Positions 55,076 through 64,000 of a DNA stretch of 64,000 nt are shown here, one piece after another (position 1 is the stretch's first letter; the number at the start of each line of letters is the position of its first letter). This DNA comes from Triplophysa rosa (lineage: Eukaryota > Chordata > Actinopteri > Cypriniformes > Nemacheilidae), in NCBI RefSeq assembly GCF_024868665.1, contig NC_079891.1, positions 11,451,573 to 11,515,572 of the forward strand. Reading direction: 5' to 3'. A program made the position numbers and the translations under genes. The notes beneath the pieces are model-generated. The model ran no database searches. It was not told where the DNA came from and saw only the letters and a list, made by a program, of their open reading frames with translations.

Positions 55076-55216
55076 TTCTGTGTTTTCAACCTTTTCTTGT
55101 TTTTGCAGGTACAACTTTGATTGTTTTGCTTGTAGTCAATGTGTCTCATGTACAGCTGCTTTGTAACAATGAAAATTGTAAAAGCGCTATATAAATAAAG
55201 TTGAGTTGAGTTGAGT
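55076..55216 (+). repeat. L2-type LINE 3' tail, shorter copy
   Basis: From TCTGTGTTTTCAACC through TTGTTTTTGCAGGTACAAC and GCGCTATATAAATAAAGTTG to the TTGAG repeat. It shares the last 140 bases of the copy at 34870. Confidence 0.8.
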
Positions 55217-55502
55217 GTTGACACAGACACAGGCTGTGTCTGAATTTTCCCTTATCTACTATATAGGGTACTATATCGGGTGTCTGCCATTTTGTAGTGT
55301 TGTCCGAGTTCTGAGTAAACAACTCATTGTTATATATATAGCAGTGTTTTTTTTTATGAAATAAATAATTTTATTAAACGTAATAAATGTAATAGTAAAT
55401 AAACATAGCAAACATTTGTTTTGTTCTCTTTATAAAAAACTAATACAATAAATGTGACAAATAATGTAAAAAAATTACAAAACAATCCATAAAGCCACAT
55501 AT

Positions 55503-55627
55503 TTACATTTAAATTTACATTTAGTCATTTAGCAGACGCTTTTAAACAAAGCAACTTACAGAGAGTTCAGGGAGCAATAAGGGATATGTCATACAGGAGA
55601 AATAATACAATAGGTGCAAATACAAAC
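55503..55627. repeat. Fish retroposon tail
   Basis: TACATTTAGTCATTTAGCAG then ACGCTTTTAAACAAAGCAAC. This is the common teleost LINE/V-SINE-type tail motif, also seen reversed at about 52013. Only a short fragment. Confidence 0.6.
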
Positions 55628-57008
55628 CCAGCTAACACAGTTACGTTGTGACGACATACCTGGGCCAGACTTCAGTATATGACGTACCAGCGATGTAACT
55701 TTCTGATTCCCATATTCGTCGTGATGACATAACATTGGACGTTGTAGGGACATGGTGATTACCTCCTGAAGACATACCTGGGACGTACCATATTTGTCAC
55801 AGCAACGTACCAATTAACGTTTCTGGGACGTGATGAGCATGTCCTAACGGCCAAACAGTTACGTTGTTAAAATCATGTTTTTTATTTAATTTAAACAATT
55901 ATCATCCCTCACATAGAGGATTCAATTAATTTGATTTAATCTGTGTGTTAAAGATTCCATTTTATGCACAATTGGAGTAATTCTCTGTTCAGTTATGTAT
56001 AAAGCACAGTATAACGATTATAAAACTCAACACAGCACTGTACATCACAATCAGATATTTTATTTATACTGTAGTACATGACATAAATAATCAAAGACTT
56101 CAACACAATATAGAGGATTTAAAGCAGATATTTACAAGAGATGAATAAACATTATGTTTAAGCTTAACATTATATTGTTGTCTTACCACATACATTTAGC
56201 AGGTTGTCCGTTTTAAAAACAACAATCAAAAGCTTCTTAGTCACAATCACAAACATCAGGGTCCGCTCATTTAAACGCGCCAAATCTATAGAAAATCAAT
56301 AAAATATTTGTTACATCTGTAAGGTATAAAGTAAAGAAAGAATATTAATAAACCACTATAGGAATATCAGGCAGTGACGAAAAAAGAAATGACCGTTAAC
56401 GTTTAAATGATGCCAGCGTGCGGTTCTTTGCAGAACAGAAAAGGCACATATCAGACGCGCGCACTAAATAGAAACAAAGTTTTAATTGTGGTATCGAATT
56501 AAACTCCTGTTTAATAGCTGTCAGAAGTCGGATTTATTGCATTCGTCTTGACATTAACAGATTTTACTCTGATCATAAATGTTCCACACAATAACATAAT
56601 AAACAGAAATGACCAGATTAATTAATCAAATGACCAGTGTCCAGGTTATCTGAAGACCAATGCATCATCACGTCGCTACATCGTTCTCCATGGGATTAAT
56701 TCACAACGTTATTTGAGGACGTGACTAGGACGTTTCTGGAACATTAGCAACAATGACCAGACACATTAATTAAAGGGCCAGTGTCCAGGTTATCTGAAGA
56801 CCAGTACATCACATCGCTACAACGTTATCCATGGGATTAATTCACGACGTTATTTCAGGACGTGGCTAGGATGTTTCTGGAACATAAAAAAAATTCTAAG
56901 AAACGTAATGTTGCAAAGACATCCTCAGAACGTGGTCACAAAGTAATGTTATGGTGACCAAATGAAGACGAACTGGCGACGTTGTCAGAACGTACTGTGT
57001 TAGCTGGG
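55628..57008. mobile_element. Non-autonomous DNA element, 1.38 kb
   Basis: Perfect 15-bp inverted ends CCCAGCTAACACAGT (55628 onward, and to 57008 reversed), followed by ACGTT-rich sub-termini on both sides. Internally a block of roughly 130 bp (GACCAGTGTCCAGGTTATCT through GGACGTTTCTGGAACAT) occurs twice in tandem at about 56630-56885. No transposase frame. The target duplication is unclear, so the superfamily is not assigned. Confidence 0.7.
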
Positions 57009-57049
57009 AAGTTACTAGTTTCTAGTTACTAGTGCTATTACTAGTTAAT

Positions 57050-59101
57050 AGCAAATTGGGCACTATTTTCTCTAATACATTAGAAGCTGTCGCACCTATG
57101 AAGTCAAAAAAGATTAATGAGAAAAACGCAGCACCATGGTACAATAGCACCACTCGCGCCCTTAAAAGAGAAACACGTAAACTGGAGCGCAAATGGAAAC
57201 AAACCCAATTAGAGGTCTTTAAAATTGCGTGGAAAGAGAGTGCAAACTGTTATAAAAAGGCACTAAAAGCAGCAAAGGCTGAGCACCTCCGTAACCTCAT
57301 AGAAACTAACAAAAACAATCCAAGGTTTTTATTTAGTACAGTTGCTAAACTAACAAATAAACAGACTTCACCTGACCTGGGTATTCCGCCGCACCTTGGT
57401 AGCAATGATTTCATGAATTTTTTTACAGAGAAAATCGAAAACATACGAGACAAAATAGTAAAAACTCAACCTCCAAGTCTGTCCTATAAATTAGTACCAA
57501 CCATCGCCCCAAAAGAAAGGCTACAGTGTTTTTCACCTATAAAACAGGAAGATTTAATTAAACTTATTGCAACATCTAAACCTACAACTTGCTTATTAGA
57601 TCCCATACCAACTAAATTATTAAAAGAGTTATTACCCGTTGCAATTGAGCCCATTTATAACATTATCAACTCGTCAATTAATCTAGGCCATGTCCCAGGA
57701 CCCTTTAAACTGGCCGTCATTAAGCCTCTTATCAAGAAACCAAACTTAGACCCCAATGAACTAGGAAACTATAGACCGATTTCAAATCTCCCTTACCTGT
57801 CTAAAATACTAGAAAAAGTAGTGTCCACTCAGTTGTGCTCTTTCTTACAAAATAATGACATACACGAAAAATTCCAGTCAGGCTTTAGACCGCATCATAG
57901 TACTGAAACTGCGCTCGTTAAAATTACAAACGACCTGCTTATAGCATCAGATAAAGGTAACATCTCACTCCTAGTCCTGCTCGACCTTAGTGCTGCGTTC
58001 GATACTGTAGACCATAAAATACTTCTAGATCGCTTACACAATTATACCGGTATTCAGGGACAGGCACTACAATGGTTCAGATCTTACTTATCAGACAGAC
58101 ATCAATTTGTCCATTTAAATGGGGAATCATCAAATCTAACGCAAGTAAATTATGGATTACCTCAGGGATCGGTTTTAGGACCCTTGCTATTCTCCATATA
58201 CATGCTGCCCCTTGGAAACATTATTAGAAAACATGGAATTAGCTTCCACTGTTATGCAGATGATACTCAGCTATATATCTCATCAAGACCAGATGATTCC
58301 TTCCAACTATCCAAATTGGCAGAGTGCATCGACGATATAAAGCATTGGATGACTTGTAATTTCCTTCTTTTAAATTCTAATAAAACAGAAATATTACTTA
58401 TCGGACCAAAGACACGTGAGCAGAATATTTCGGATTATGACCTGCAAATTGAAGGCTGCACTGTTACTCCAACAAATACAGTTAAAGACCTTGGCGTTAT
58501 ATTAGACAGCAACCTGTCATTTAAAAATCACATCTCAAATGTCACAAAAACAGCCTTCTTCCACCTTAGAAATGTTGCCAAATTGCGAAATATTTTATGT
58601 GTGGCTGACGCAGAGAAGCTTATTCATGCATTTGTGACCTCAAGACTTGACTACTGTAATGCACTGCTTAGTGGTTGTCCTGCAGCATCAATAAACAAAC
58701 TACAGTTAGTTCAGAATGCAGCTGCCAGAGTTCTAACCAGGTCCAGAAAATACGATCACATAACCCCAATGTTATCAACCCTTCACTGGTTACCCATTAA
58801 GTATCGTATTGACTTTAAAGTTCTTTTAATTACTTATAAAGCCTTAAATGGTTTAGCCCCTACCTACATAACAGAGCTTCTACCACACTACAACCCATCA
58901 CGCTCTCTAAGATCTCAAAACTCCAGACTTTTGATAACACCTAGAATAACTAAATCCACCAAAGGGGGTAGAGCTTTCTCATACGTAGCACCTAAACTCT
59001 GGAATAGCCTCCCCGATACTATTCGAGGGTCAGACACACTCTCCCAATTTAAATCTAGATTAAAGACACATCTTTTCAGCCAAGCATTCACTAATACATA
59101 G
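57050..59101 (+). CDS. L2 ORF2 fragment: reverse transcriptase, open
   Basis: About 684 codons of ORF2, without the endonuclease. RT motifs are the same as copy 1, including [20 protein letters not shown] and [11 protein letters not shown]. As far as I can compare by eye, the protein is identical to copy 1 over the whole shared part. The nominal start codon near 57032 lies in flanking DNA and is not a true ORF2 start. Confidence 0.9.
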   Translation, partial: SKLGTIFSNTLEAVAPMKSKKINEKNAAPWYNSTTRALKRETRKLERKWKQTQLEVFKIAWKESANCYKKALKAAKAEHLRNLIETNKNNPRFLFSTVAKLTNKQTSPDLGIPPHLGSNDFMNFFTEKIENIRDKIVKTQPPSLSYKLVPTIAPKERLQCFSPIKQEDLIKLIATSKPTTCLLDPIPTKLLKELLPVAIEPIYNIINSSINLGHVPGPFKLAVIKPLIKKPNLDPNELGNYRPISNLPYLSKILEKVVSTQLCSFLQNNDIHEKFQSGFRPHHSTETALVKITNDLLIASDKGNISLLVLLDLSAAFDTVDHKILLDRLHNYTGIQGQALQWFRSYLSDRHQFVHLNGESSNLTQVNYGLPQGSVLGPLLFSIYMLPLGNIIRKHGISFHCYADDTQLYISSRPDDSFQLSKLAECIDDIKHWMTCNFLLLNSNKTEILLIGPKTREQNISDYDLQIEGCTVTPTNTVKDLGVILDSNLSFKNHISNVTKTAFFHLRNVAKLRNILCVADAEKLIHAFVTSRLDYCNALLSGCPAASINKLQLVQNAAARVLTRSRKYDHITPMLSTLHWLPIKYRIDFKVLLITYKALNGLAPTYITELLPHYNPSRSLRSQNSRLLITPRITKSTKGGRAFSYVAPKLWNSLPDTIRGSDTLSQFKSRLKTHLFSQAFTNT

Positions 59102-60155
59102 CTAATGAACAGCAGCTACGCTAATTATTCTCTTTCTGTTTCTGCCCTCGCCTCGGGATGCCCATCCCGAGGTAGGGAGAGATTCCGCCAGACCCAGATG
59201 AACGTCATATGCCCATCCACAACTAGAGATTACGCCAGCTACATCTGAAAATCCCGTGCCATCCTCCTGCGAGAGCCTGCGGACTGACTGACCATCCAGC
59301 TCCATCCAAGGCAATTCCATCACCACCCAAGAAAAAGGCGACCATCTGGCCGGCCCAGCTCAGACAATTCCATCCCCAGCCGAGAGCAAAGACGGACTAC
59401 CTGTCACATAAATGCTAAATTTACAATACTTGGTATTTAATGCTAAACTTACATCACACGACAGCAGTTTGAAGTTATGGCTGCACTCAGTGACTTTGAT
59501 TGGAGGTAGCTGGGTGGGTGTTGTAGGGAGTGGGGGGGCTTGTTGGTTGTGGTTCGGGGCGTTTCATTTGTTGGGACTGTGTGGGTCTGGTCTGGTTGGT
59601 CTTGTTTTGTGGTCGATGTCGGACAACAGAGGAATAAAGTTAATTATGCCATTACTACTTTTCCCTGGTTGTTCCTCTGTTGTCTGTTGTTGATCGCGGA
59701 ATGAGACCGGGTTGGACCTGCACGGTTTCGGCGGGTGGGGCTTCCTGGGTCGCGGCTCGTGGGCTCTCCCTGTTCTTCGTGGACGTTGCTCGGTGGCTTT
59801 GGTCGGGGTCACTGAGTGCAGCTATGACACGTCAGAGGAGATCTGGCCCTCCCGGCTGAGCCTGGTTTCTCCCGAGGTTTTTTTTTCTCCATTATTCAGC
59901 ATTGGAGTTTGGGTTCCTCGCCACAGCAGAGCAGTGCAGTGTTGGCTTGCTCACCGGGAGACTGCATTTATTTATTTATTTATTCATTTATTTATTAGAT
60001 ATTATTTATTATAATGATCTTGCTTGGTCTATAAACACCATGCACTGTGCTGTGTTTTACCTTTCTGTGTTTTTCTTATTTGCTCCTGTAAAGCTGCTTT
60101 GGAACAATGCACATTGTGAAAAGCGCTATATAAATAAAATTGAATTGAATTGAAT
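57050..60155 (+). mobile_element. L2-clade LINE, copy 2, 5'-truncated
   Basis: Starts inside ORF2 (AGCAAATTGGGCACTATTTT) and runs to the TTGAA tail. It is nearly identical to copy 1 over the shared 3.1 kb, with single-base differences in the 3' region and a longer TTTATT simple run near 59965-60000. 5' truncation is usual for LINE insertion. Confidence 0.93.
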
Positions 60156-60363
60156 AGTTTCGAAAAAAGACAGACCAATAGGTGTAATATAAGCTTTAAT
60201 GTCCGCGACAGTGCTGTCAGACGAAGGATACGTTACGTCAGTGTCCAAAAATTTTCACTCATTTTAATTCACTTCTTCCCCATATAGTGGACTCTGTAGC
60301 ATTCGCTATATAGGGAATAGTGAATGAGTGAACAAGTGAGCGAATTCAGATGCAGCTACAGCT

Positions 60364-60540
60364 TTGCTTTGGTGCTTAGTTTGTACAACCAAATCAGATG
60401 CAGCCTTACGTTAGCGAGAGAAGGCAAAGCCAATCATAAAGCGACGTGGATAGAGAGGTGGGACTCACTGAAAGCCAAAGACAATCCTATTAGTGACGTG
60501 AGCTACGGAGGCGGGACTTTTTGCAGATAACGAAACTTAA
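60364..60540. other. Unassigned gap between two MITEs
   Basis: No feature seen. Confidence 0.3.
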
Positions 60541-61234
60541 GCTGTGTCTGAAACCGCTCCCTATCTTCTATATAGTGCAATATCGTGTGTCTGCCATTTT
60601 GTAGTGGTGTCCGAAACCTGAGTGAACTACTTCATTCCCTACATTCGTTCACTCTTTTTACCCACAATGCACTCTGCTTTTGAGTGTACATCCGATGTAC
60701 ACTCGCTCATCCATCATTTCCCATGATACAACATGAGACAACCGCTTGATTAGAATCAGCACTCTGACAGTTAATGCCACAAATGTATGATTATACACAC
60801 AAATGTTTGTTCTTGTTTACAGTTATGTTATACTTTTAAAGAATATACAGATTAAATGAATTAGATAAACAGTGGTGTTTTATTATATAATATCTAAAAT
60901 AATTTAAACGTGATAAACAAGCATGCCCGCAAATAATTGTGACGGTTGTTTTGTTATCTTTATTTTAAACCAACACAATAAACATGACAAATAAAGTGAA
61001 AATGAATTTGAGTATTTTATACAACAATCAACAAAGCCACACAGGTGTAATATAAGCTAATCATTATGTTAATGATGAACATCTGCGACAGTACTCTCAG
61101 ACAAAGGCTACATATGTCAGTGTCCGAAATCACTCTCATTTTCATTCACTTCTTCCACATATAGTGGACACAAATGCCATTCGCTATATAGGGAATAGTG
61201 AAGGAGTGAACAAGGAAGTGGTTTCAGACACAGC
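60541..61234. mobile_element. MITE, about 694 bp, uninterrupted copy
   Basis: Perfect 15-bp inverted termini GCTGTGTCTGAAACC at 60541-60555 and 61220-61234. The sub-terminal ATATAGTG and CGCTATATAGGG blocks are also partly inverted. Same family as 55228-60363. The target duplication is not clear because another MITE abuts the right end. Confidence 0.8.
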
Positions 61235-61235
61235 A

Positions 61236-61581
61236 TTAAAGTCCCAGTGAACCGGAAGTTGCGATCGTTTTTACTGGATTTTGTCTTTCTCTGCGATTTG
61301 ATTGGATAAAAAAACAGCAGTTGCATTTTGAAATGGAACTGATAGCAGACTGACAGTTGAAGGGGAGGGGTTAACGGATGCGCCACCCAAGCCATCTAAC
61401 ATTGGTCATTTAAGATGGGTAGTCATTACAGGATGGAAGTGCATTTTCAGATTTTAAGTTTATGAGGGCACACGATTTTTACAAAGAGAATGACCCACAT
61501 TAATAAACTATTTACAAATAAAGGCAGCAATATTTCATGAAAAAATAGGCAATGTAATTTTTAATTTCTCTGGGACTTTAA
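61236..61581. mobile_element. TTAA-flanked MITE, about 346 bp
   Basis: TTAA at 61236-61239 and 61578-61581. Inverted termini AGTCCCAGTGAA and AGTCCCAGAGAA. No ORF. Confidence 0.72.
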
Positions 61582-62043
61582 CCATTTGTGTACCGCAATC
61601 TGCACTATTTTTACAGAACGCGGTTGTTAAAGATTTTTAATTTCAATGAAATGATTCCTGGTAAAAAACACAAGACACAGACTGACATCTATGTGTAGAT
61701 TAATTGTTTGGTGGAAATTATTGGTAGGGACAATTTAGTGTTCTCTGGATACTCAAATTGACGCCGTTGCTGTCATAACAACGAATAAAACCTAATGAAT
61801 ATAACAAGAAAATCTTAAAACCAACGGACAGAAAATGACACGAAAGCTCTATGTGACTGCGTGGGATCGCGCTCTATTGACGCTGAGCTGAAAACACGTG
61901 AAACACATGTACAGGTCATAATTTCACTAAGGAAATGAATAATATAATTGACAATAATTATATTTTCCGAAATAAAATACGTGCAGTCGTGTGTAAGATA
62001 AAAGCATAATTAAATGCACATATGCATGTAACATCTGTTAAAA
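61582..62043. other. Unassigned gap
   Basis: No gene or repeat recognised. Confidence 0.3.
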
Positions 62044-64000
62044 TTAGATTAGATTAGATTCAACTTTATTGTCATTACACATGTACAAGTACAAGGCAAC
62101 GAAATGTAGTTTAGGTCTAACCAGAAGTGCAATAAGCAAGTGCAGGATATACAGTTGTGCATAAATACATAAATACAGGATAAAGCTAAATTATGAAGAA
62201 TTTACAAGTGGTAATGTACTATGACCATTATATACAGATGGCTATTTACTGAAAACAGAAATTTACTGATGGATATGTACAATATAAATTAGACTATGCA
62301 GAACAGTAGTGCAATGAATATAAAGTGTGCATAAATTATGGACAGCAGCTATTAAGTTAAAGTAAACAGTGCAGTAGATGAGTTATTGCAGTATTCAGTA
62401 CATAGTACTGGAGTGCAAATGATGCGGTATATGTGTAATAATCCAGTAGTGCAAATAACATTAGTACATAGTACTGGAGTGCAAATGATGCGGTATATGT
62501 ATAAATAGTCCGGTAGAGCAAGTAAACATGTAGTACATGTGTAGACAGTCCAGTCGTGCACTTGACAGGCCTGTAGTGCAATAAACAAAACAATATAGCA
62601 GCATTAAGTAGAGATATATGAGGGGGTTGTGGAATCAGCGGGGGGTAGAGTTCAATAGGCAGACAGCTCTGGGAAAAAAGCTGTTTTTTTCTCAGTCTGC
62701 TAGTCCTTGTCTGGAGGCATCTGAGGCGCCTGCCAGAAGGCAGGAGAGAAAACAGTCTGTGGGCGGGGTGAGAGGAGTCCTTAAGAATGCCGCGAGCTCG
62801 ACGCAGACAGCGTTTCCTCTGGATGTCCTCAATGGCTGAAAGTGTAGTCCCTGTGATGCGCTGGGCGGTTTTCACCACCCGCTGTAGTGCCTTGCGCTCT
62901 GCAACAGAGCAGCTCCCACACCAGGCTGTGACACAGTTGGTTAGGATGCTCTCTACTGCGCAGCGGTAGAAGTTCACCAGGATAGCTGAAGACAGTTGGT
63001 TCTTCTTCAGGGTCCTCAGGAAGAAGAGGCGCTGGTGAGCCTTCTTGACCAGGCTGGAGGTGTTGGTGGTCCAGGACAGGTCTTCCGAAATATGGGTCCC
63101 CAGGAACTTAAAGCTGGGGACACGCTCAACAGCCATCCCGTTAATGTGGATGGGGTCATGTATGCCTCCTCTCTCTTTCCTGAAGTCCACGATGAGCTCC
63201 TTTGTCTTGGAAGTGTTAAGGAGCAGGTTGTTGTCTGAGCACCATGTGGCCAGGTGCTGGACCTCCTCCCTGTAGGCAGTCTCATCGTTGTTGCTGATGA
63301 GACCAATCACTGTAGTATCGTCTGCAAACTTGATGATGGCATTAGATCCATTCACAGGCCTGCAGTCGAGTGTGAAGAGGGAGTAGAGAAAGGGGCTCAG
63401 AACACAGCCCTGTGGAACGCCAGTGTTAAGTGTGATGGTGGTGGAGCAGATGTGGCCTGACCTAACAAACTGAGGTCTGTTTGTCAGAAAGTCCATAATC
63501 CAGTTGCAAATGGAGGTGTTAATTCCCAGGTTCCCAAGTTTGGTGATTAACTTGGAAGGGACGACAGTATTGAATGCAGAGCTGAAGTCAACAAACAGCA
63601 TTCGTGCATAAGTGTTTTTATTGTCCAAGTGTGTGAGTACAGAGTGCAGTGCTATGGAGACGGCATCCTCTGTGCTCCTATTACTGTGGTAGGCAAACTG
63701 GTATGGGTCCAGTGTGGATGGAAGGGAGTCCTTTAGGTGAGCCAGGACCAGCCGCTCAAAGCACTTCATAACAATAGGTGTGAGTGCTACAGGTCGGTAG
63801 TCATTCAGGCACGTAGGGCTAGAGTGTTTCGGCACTGGCACAATGGAGGTGGATTTAAAGCATGCTGGCACAACTGCTTGGGCGAGGGACAGGTTGAAAA
63901 TATCCGTAAAGACCCCAGCGAGTTGCTCGGGGGATGCCGTCTGGTCCAGCAGCCTTCCGTGCGTTGATCCGGCTCAGTGCCGTGTAGACATCTGAGGAGG
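62044..64000 (-). mobile_element. Rex1/Babar-like LINE, runs off the right edge
   Basis: The 3' end lies at about 62044, with an ATTAGATTAG repeat followed by CAACTTTATTGTCATTACAC in the plus direction. RT fills the rest. A roughly 73-bp imperfect duplication (AGTACATAGTACTGGAGTGC at about 62395 and 62463) sits in the 3' region. The 5' part lies outside the window. Confidence 0.75.
62357..64000 (-). CDS. Rex1-like reverse transcriptase, partial, one deletion
   Basis: Open from about 63871 to 62357. Motifs are [69 protein letters not shown] near residue 180 with both catalytic Asp, and [20 protein letters not shown]. The C-terminal region [20 protein letters not shown] is typical of Rex1-like LINEs. 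Upstream, [14 protein letters not shown] (about 63990-63935) is in another frame, because a short segment near 63930 is missing. The last 60 or so residues come from repetitive 3' sequence and may not belong to the original protein. Confidence 0.8.

Larger units (their letters stand above)
55228..60363. mobile_element. Interrupted MITE (same family as 60541-61234), host of a nested stack
   Basis: Left part 55228-55500 and right part about 60179-60363 match the left and right parts of the uninterrupted copy at 60541-61234. Examples are CTGCCATTTTGTAGTG on the left, and AGGTGTAATATAAGCT and CGCTATATAGGGAATAGTG on the right. The 4.7 kb between them consists of later insertions: a retroposon tail, a 1.4-kb DNA element and an L2 LINE. 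Confidence 0.7.

Overview
The window is eukaryotic and looks like a repeat-dense stretch of a teleost genome, probably a cyprinid. The reasons are the DIRS retrotransposons, the L2-type LINEs with TTGAA-repeat tails, Tc1-like elements, hAT-like and TTAA MITEs, a Polinton remnant, and host-like exons with GT-AG splice sites. I see no prokaryotic operon, tRNA, rRNA or CRISPR array. Family names come from motifs I recognise; no database was searched.

Layout, left to right. 1-3.1 kb: a deleted DIRS copy (A) and a DIRS 3' fragment (E). 3.3-8.1 kb: a solo LTR, then an old Tx1/L1-like LINE broken by a Tc1 fragment, a second solo LTR and an L2-type tail. 8.4-8.5 kb: a minisatellite. 8.7-14.9 kb: DIRS copy B, the most complete copy, with an open RT-RNase H frame but broken gag and recombinase. 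15.3-19.0 kb: a hAT-like MITE and a decayed Polinton/adintovirus-like element (integrase with chromodomain, adenain-like protease, packaging ATPase). 19.0-23.7 kb: DIRS copy C, rearranged. 23.7-29.1 kb: solo LTRs, microsatellites and a pseudogene of a SAMD3-like fish family. 29.7-31.4 kb: a gag-like ORF with an in-frame minisatellite and its LTR. 31.7-34.8 kb: a MITE, then a Tc1-derived fold-back element with a second Tc1-like transposon inside. 35.1-45.4 kb: DIRS copy D, split by a near full-length L2 LINE (39.1-44.4 kb). 45.4-47.7 kb: a Tc1-like end and a Ty3/Gypsy chromovirus remnant. 48.0-49.6 kb: exons of a Ulp1-like protease gene with an SMC5-like tail. 49.1-51.4 kb: a rearranged DIRS remnant (F) tangled with an inverted duplication of its flank. 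52-61.6 kb: MITEs, plus a nested stack holding a second L2 copy whose protein looks identical to the first. 62-64 kb: a Rex1-like LINE that runs off the window edge.

How the parts relate. Six pieces come from one DIRS family or closely related subfamilies. The tyrosine-recombinase catalytic region can be compared in three of them (B, C, D) and is damaged in a different way in each. Four LTRs share a common 3'-terminal pattern. Three of these are solo LTRs with perfect 6-bp target duplications, and the fourth flanks the gag-like ORF. The two L2 copies face each other as a roughly 3.1-kb inverted repeat and look recently active. No gene in the window looks like a complete working host gene.
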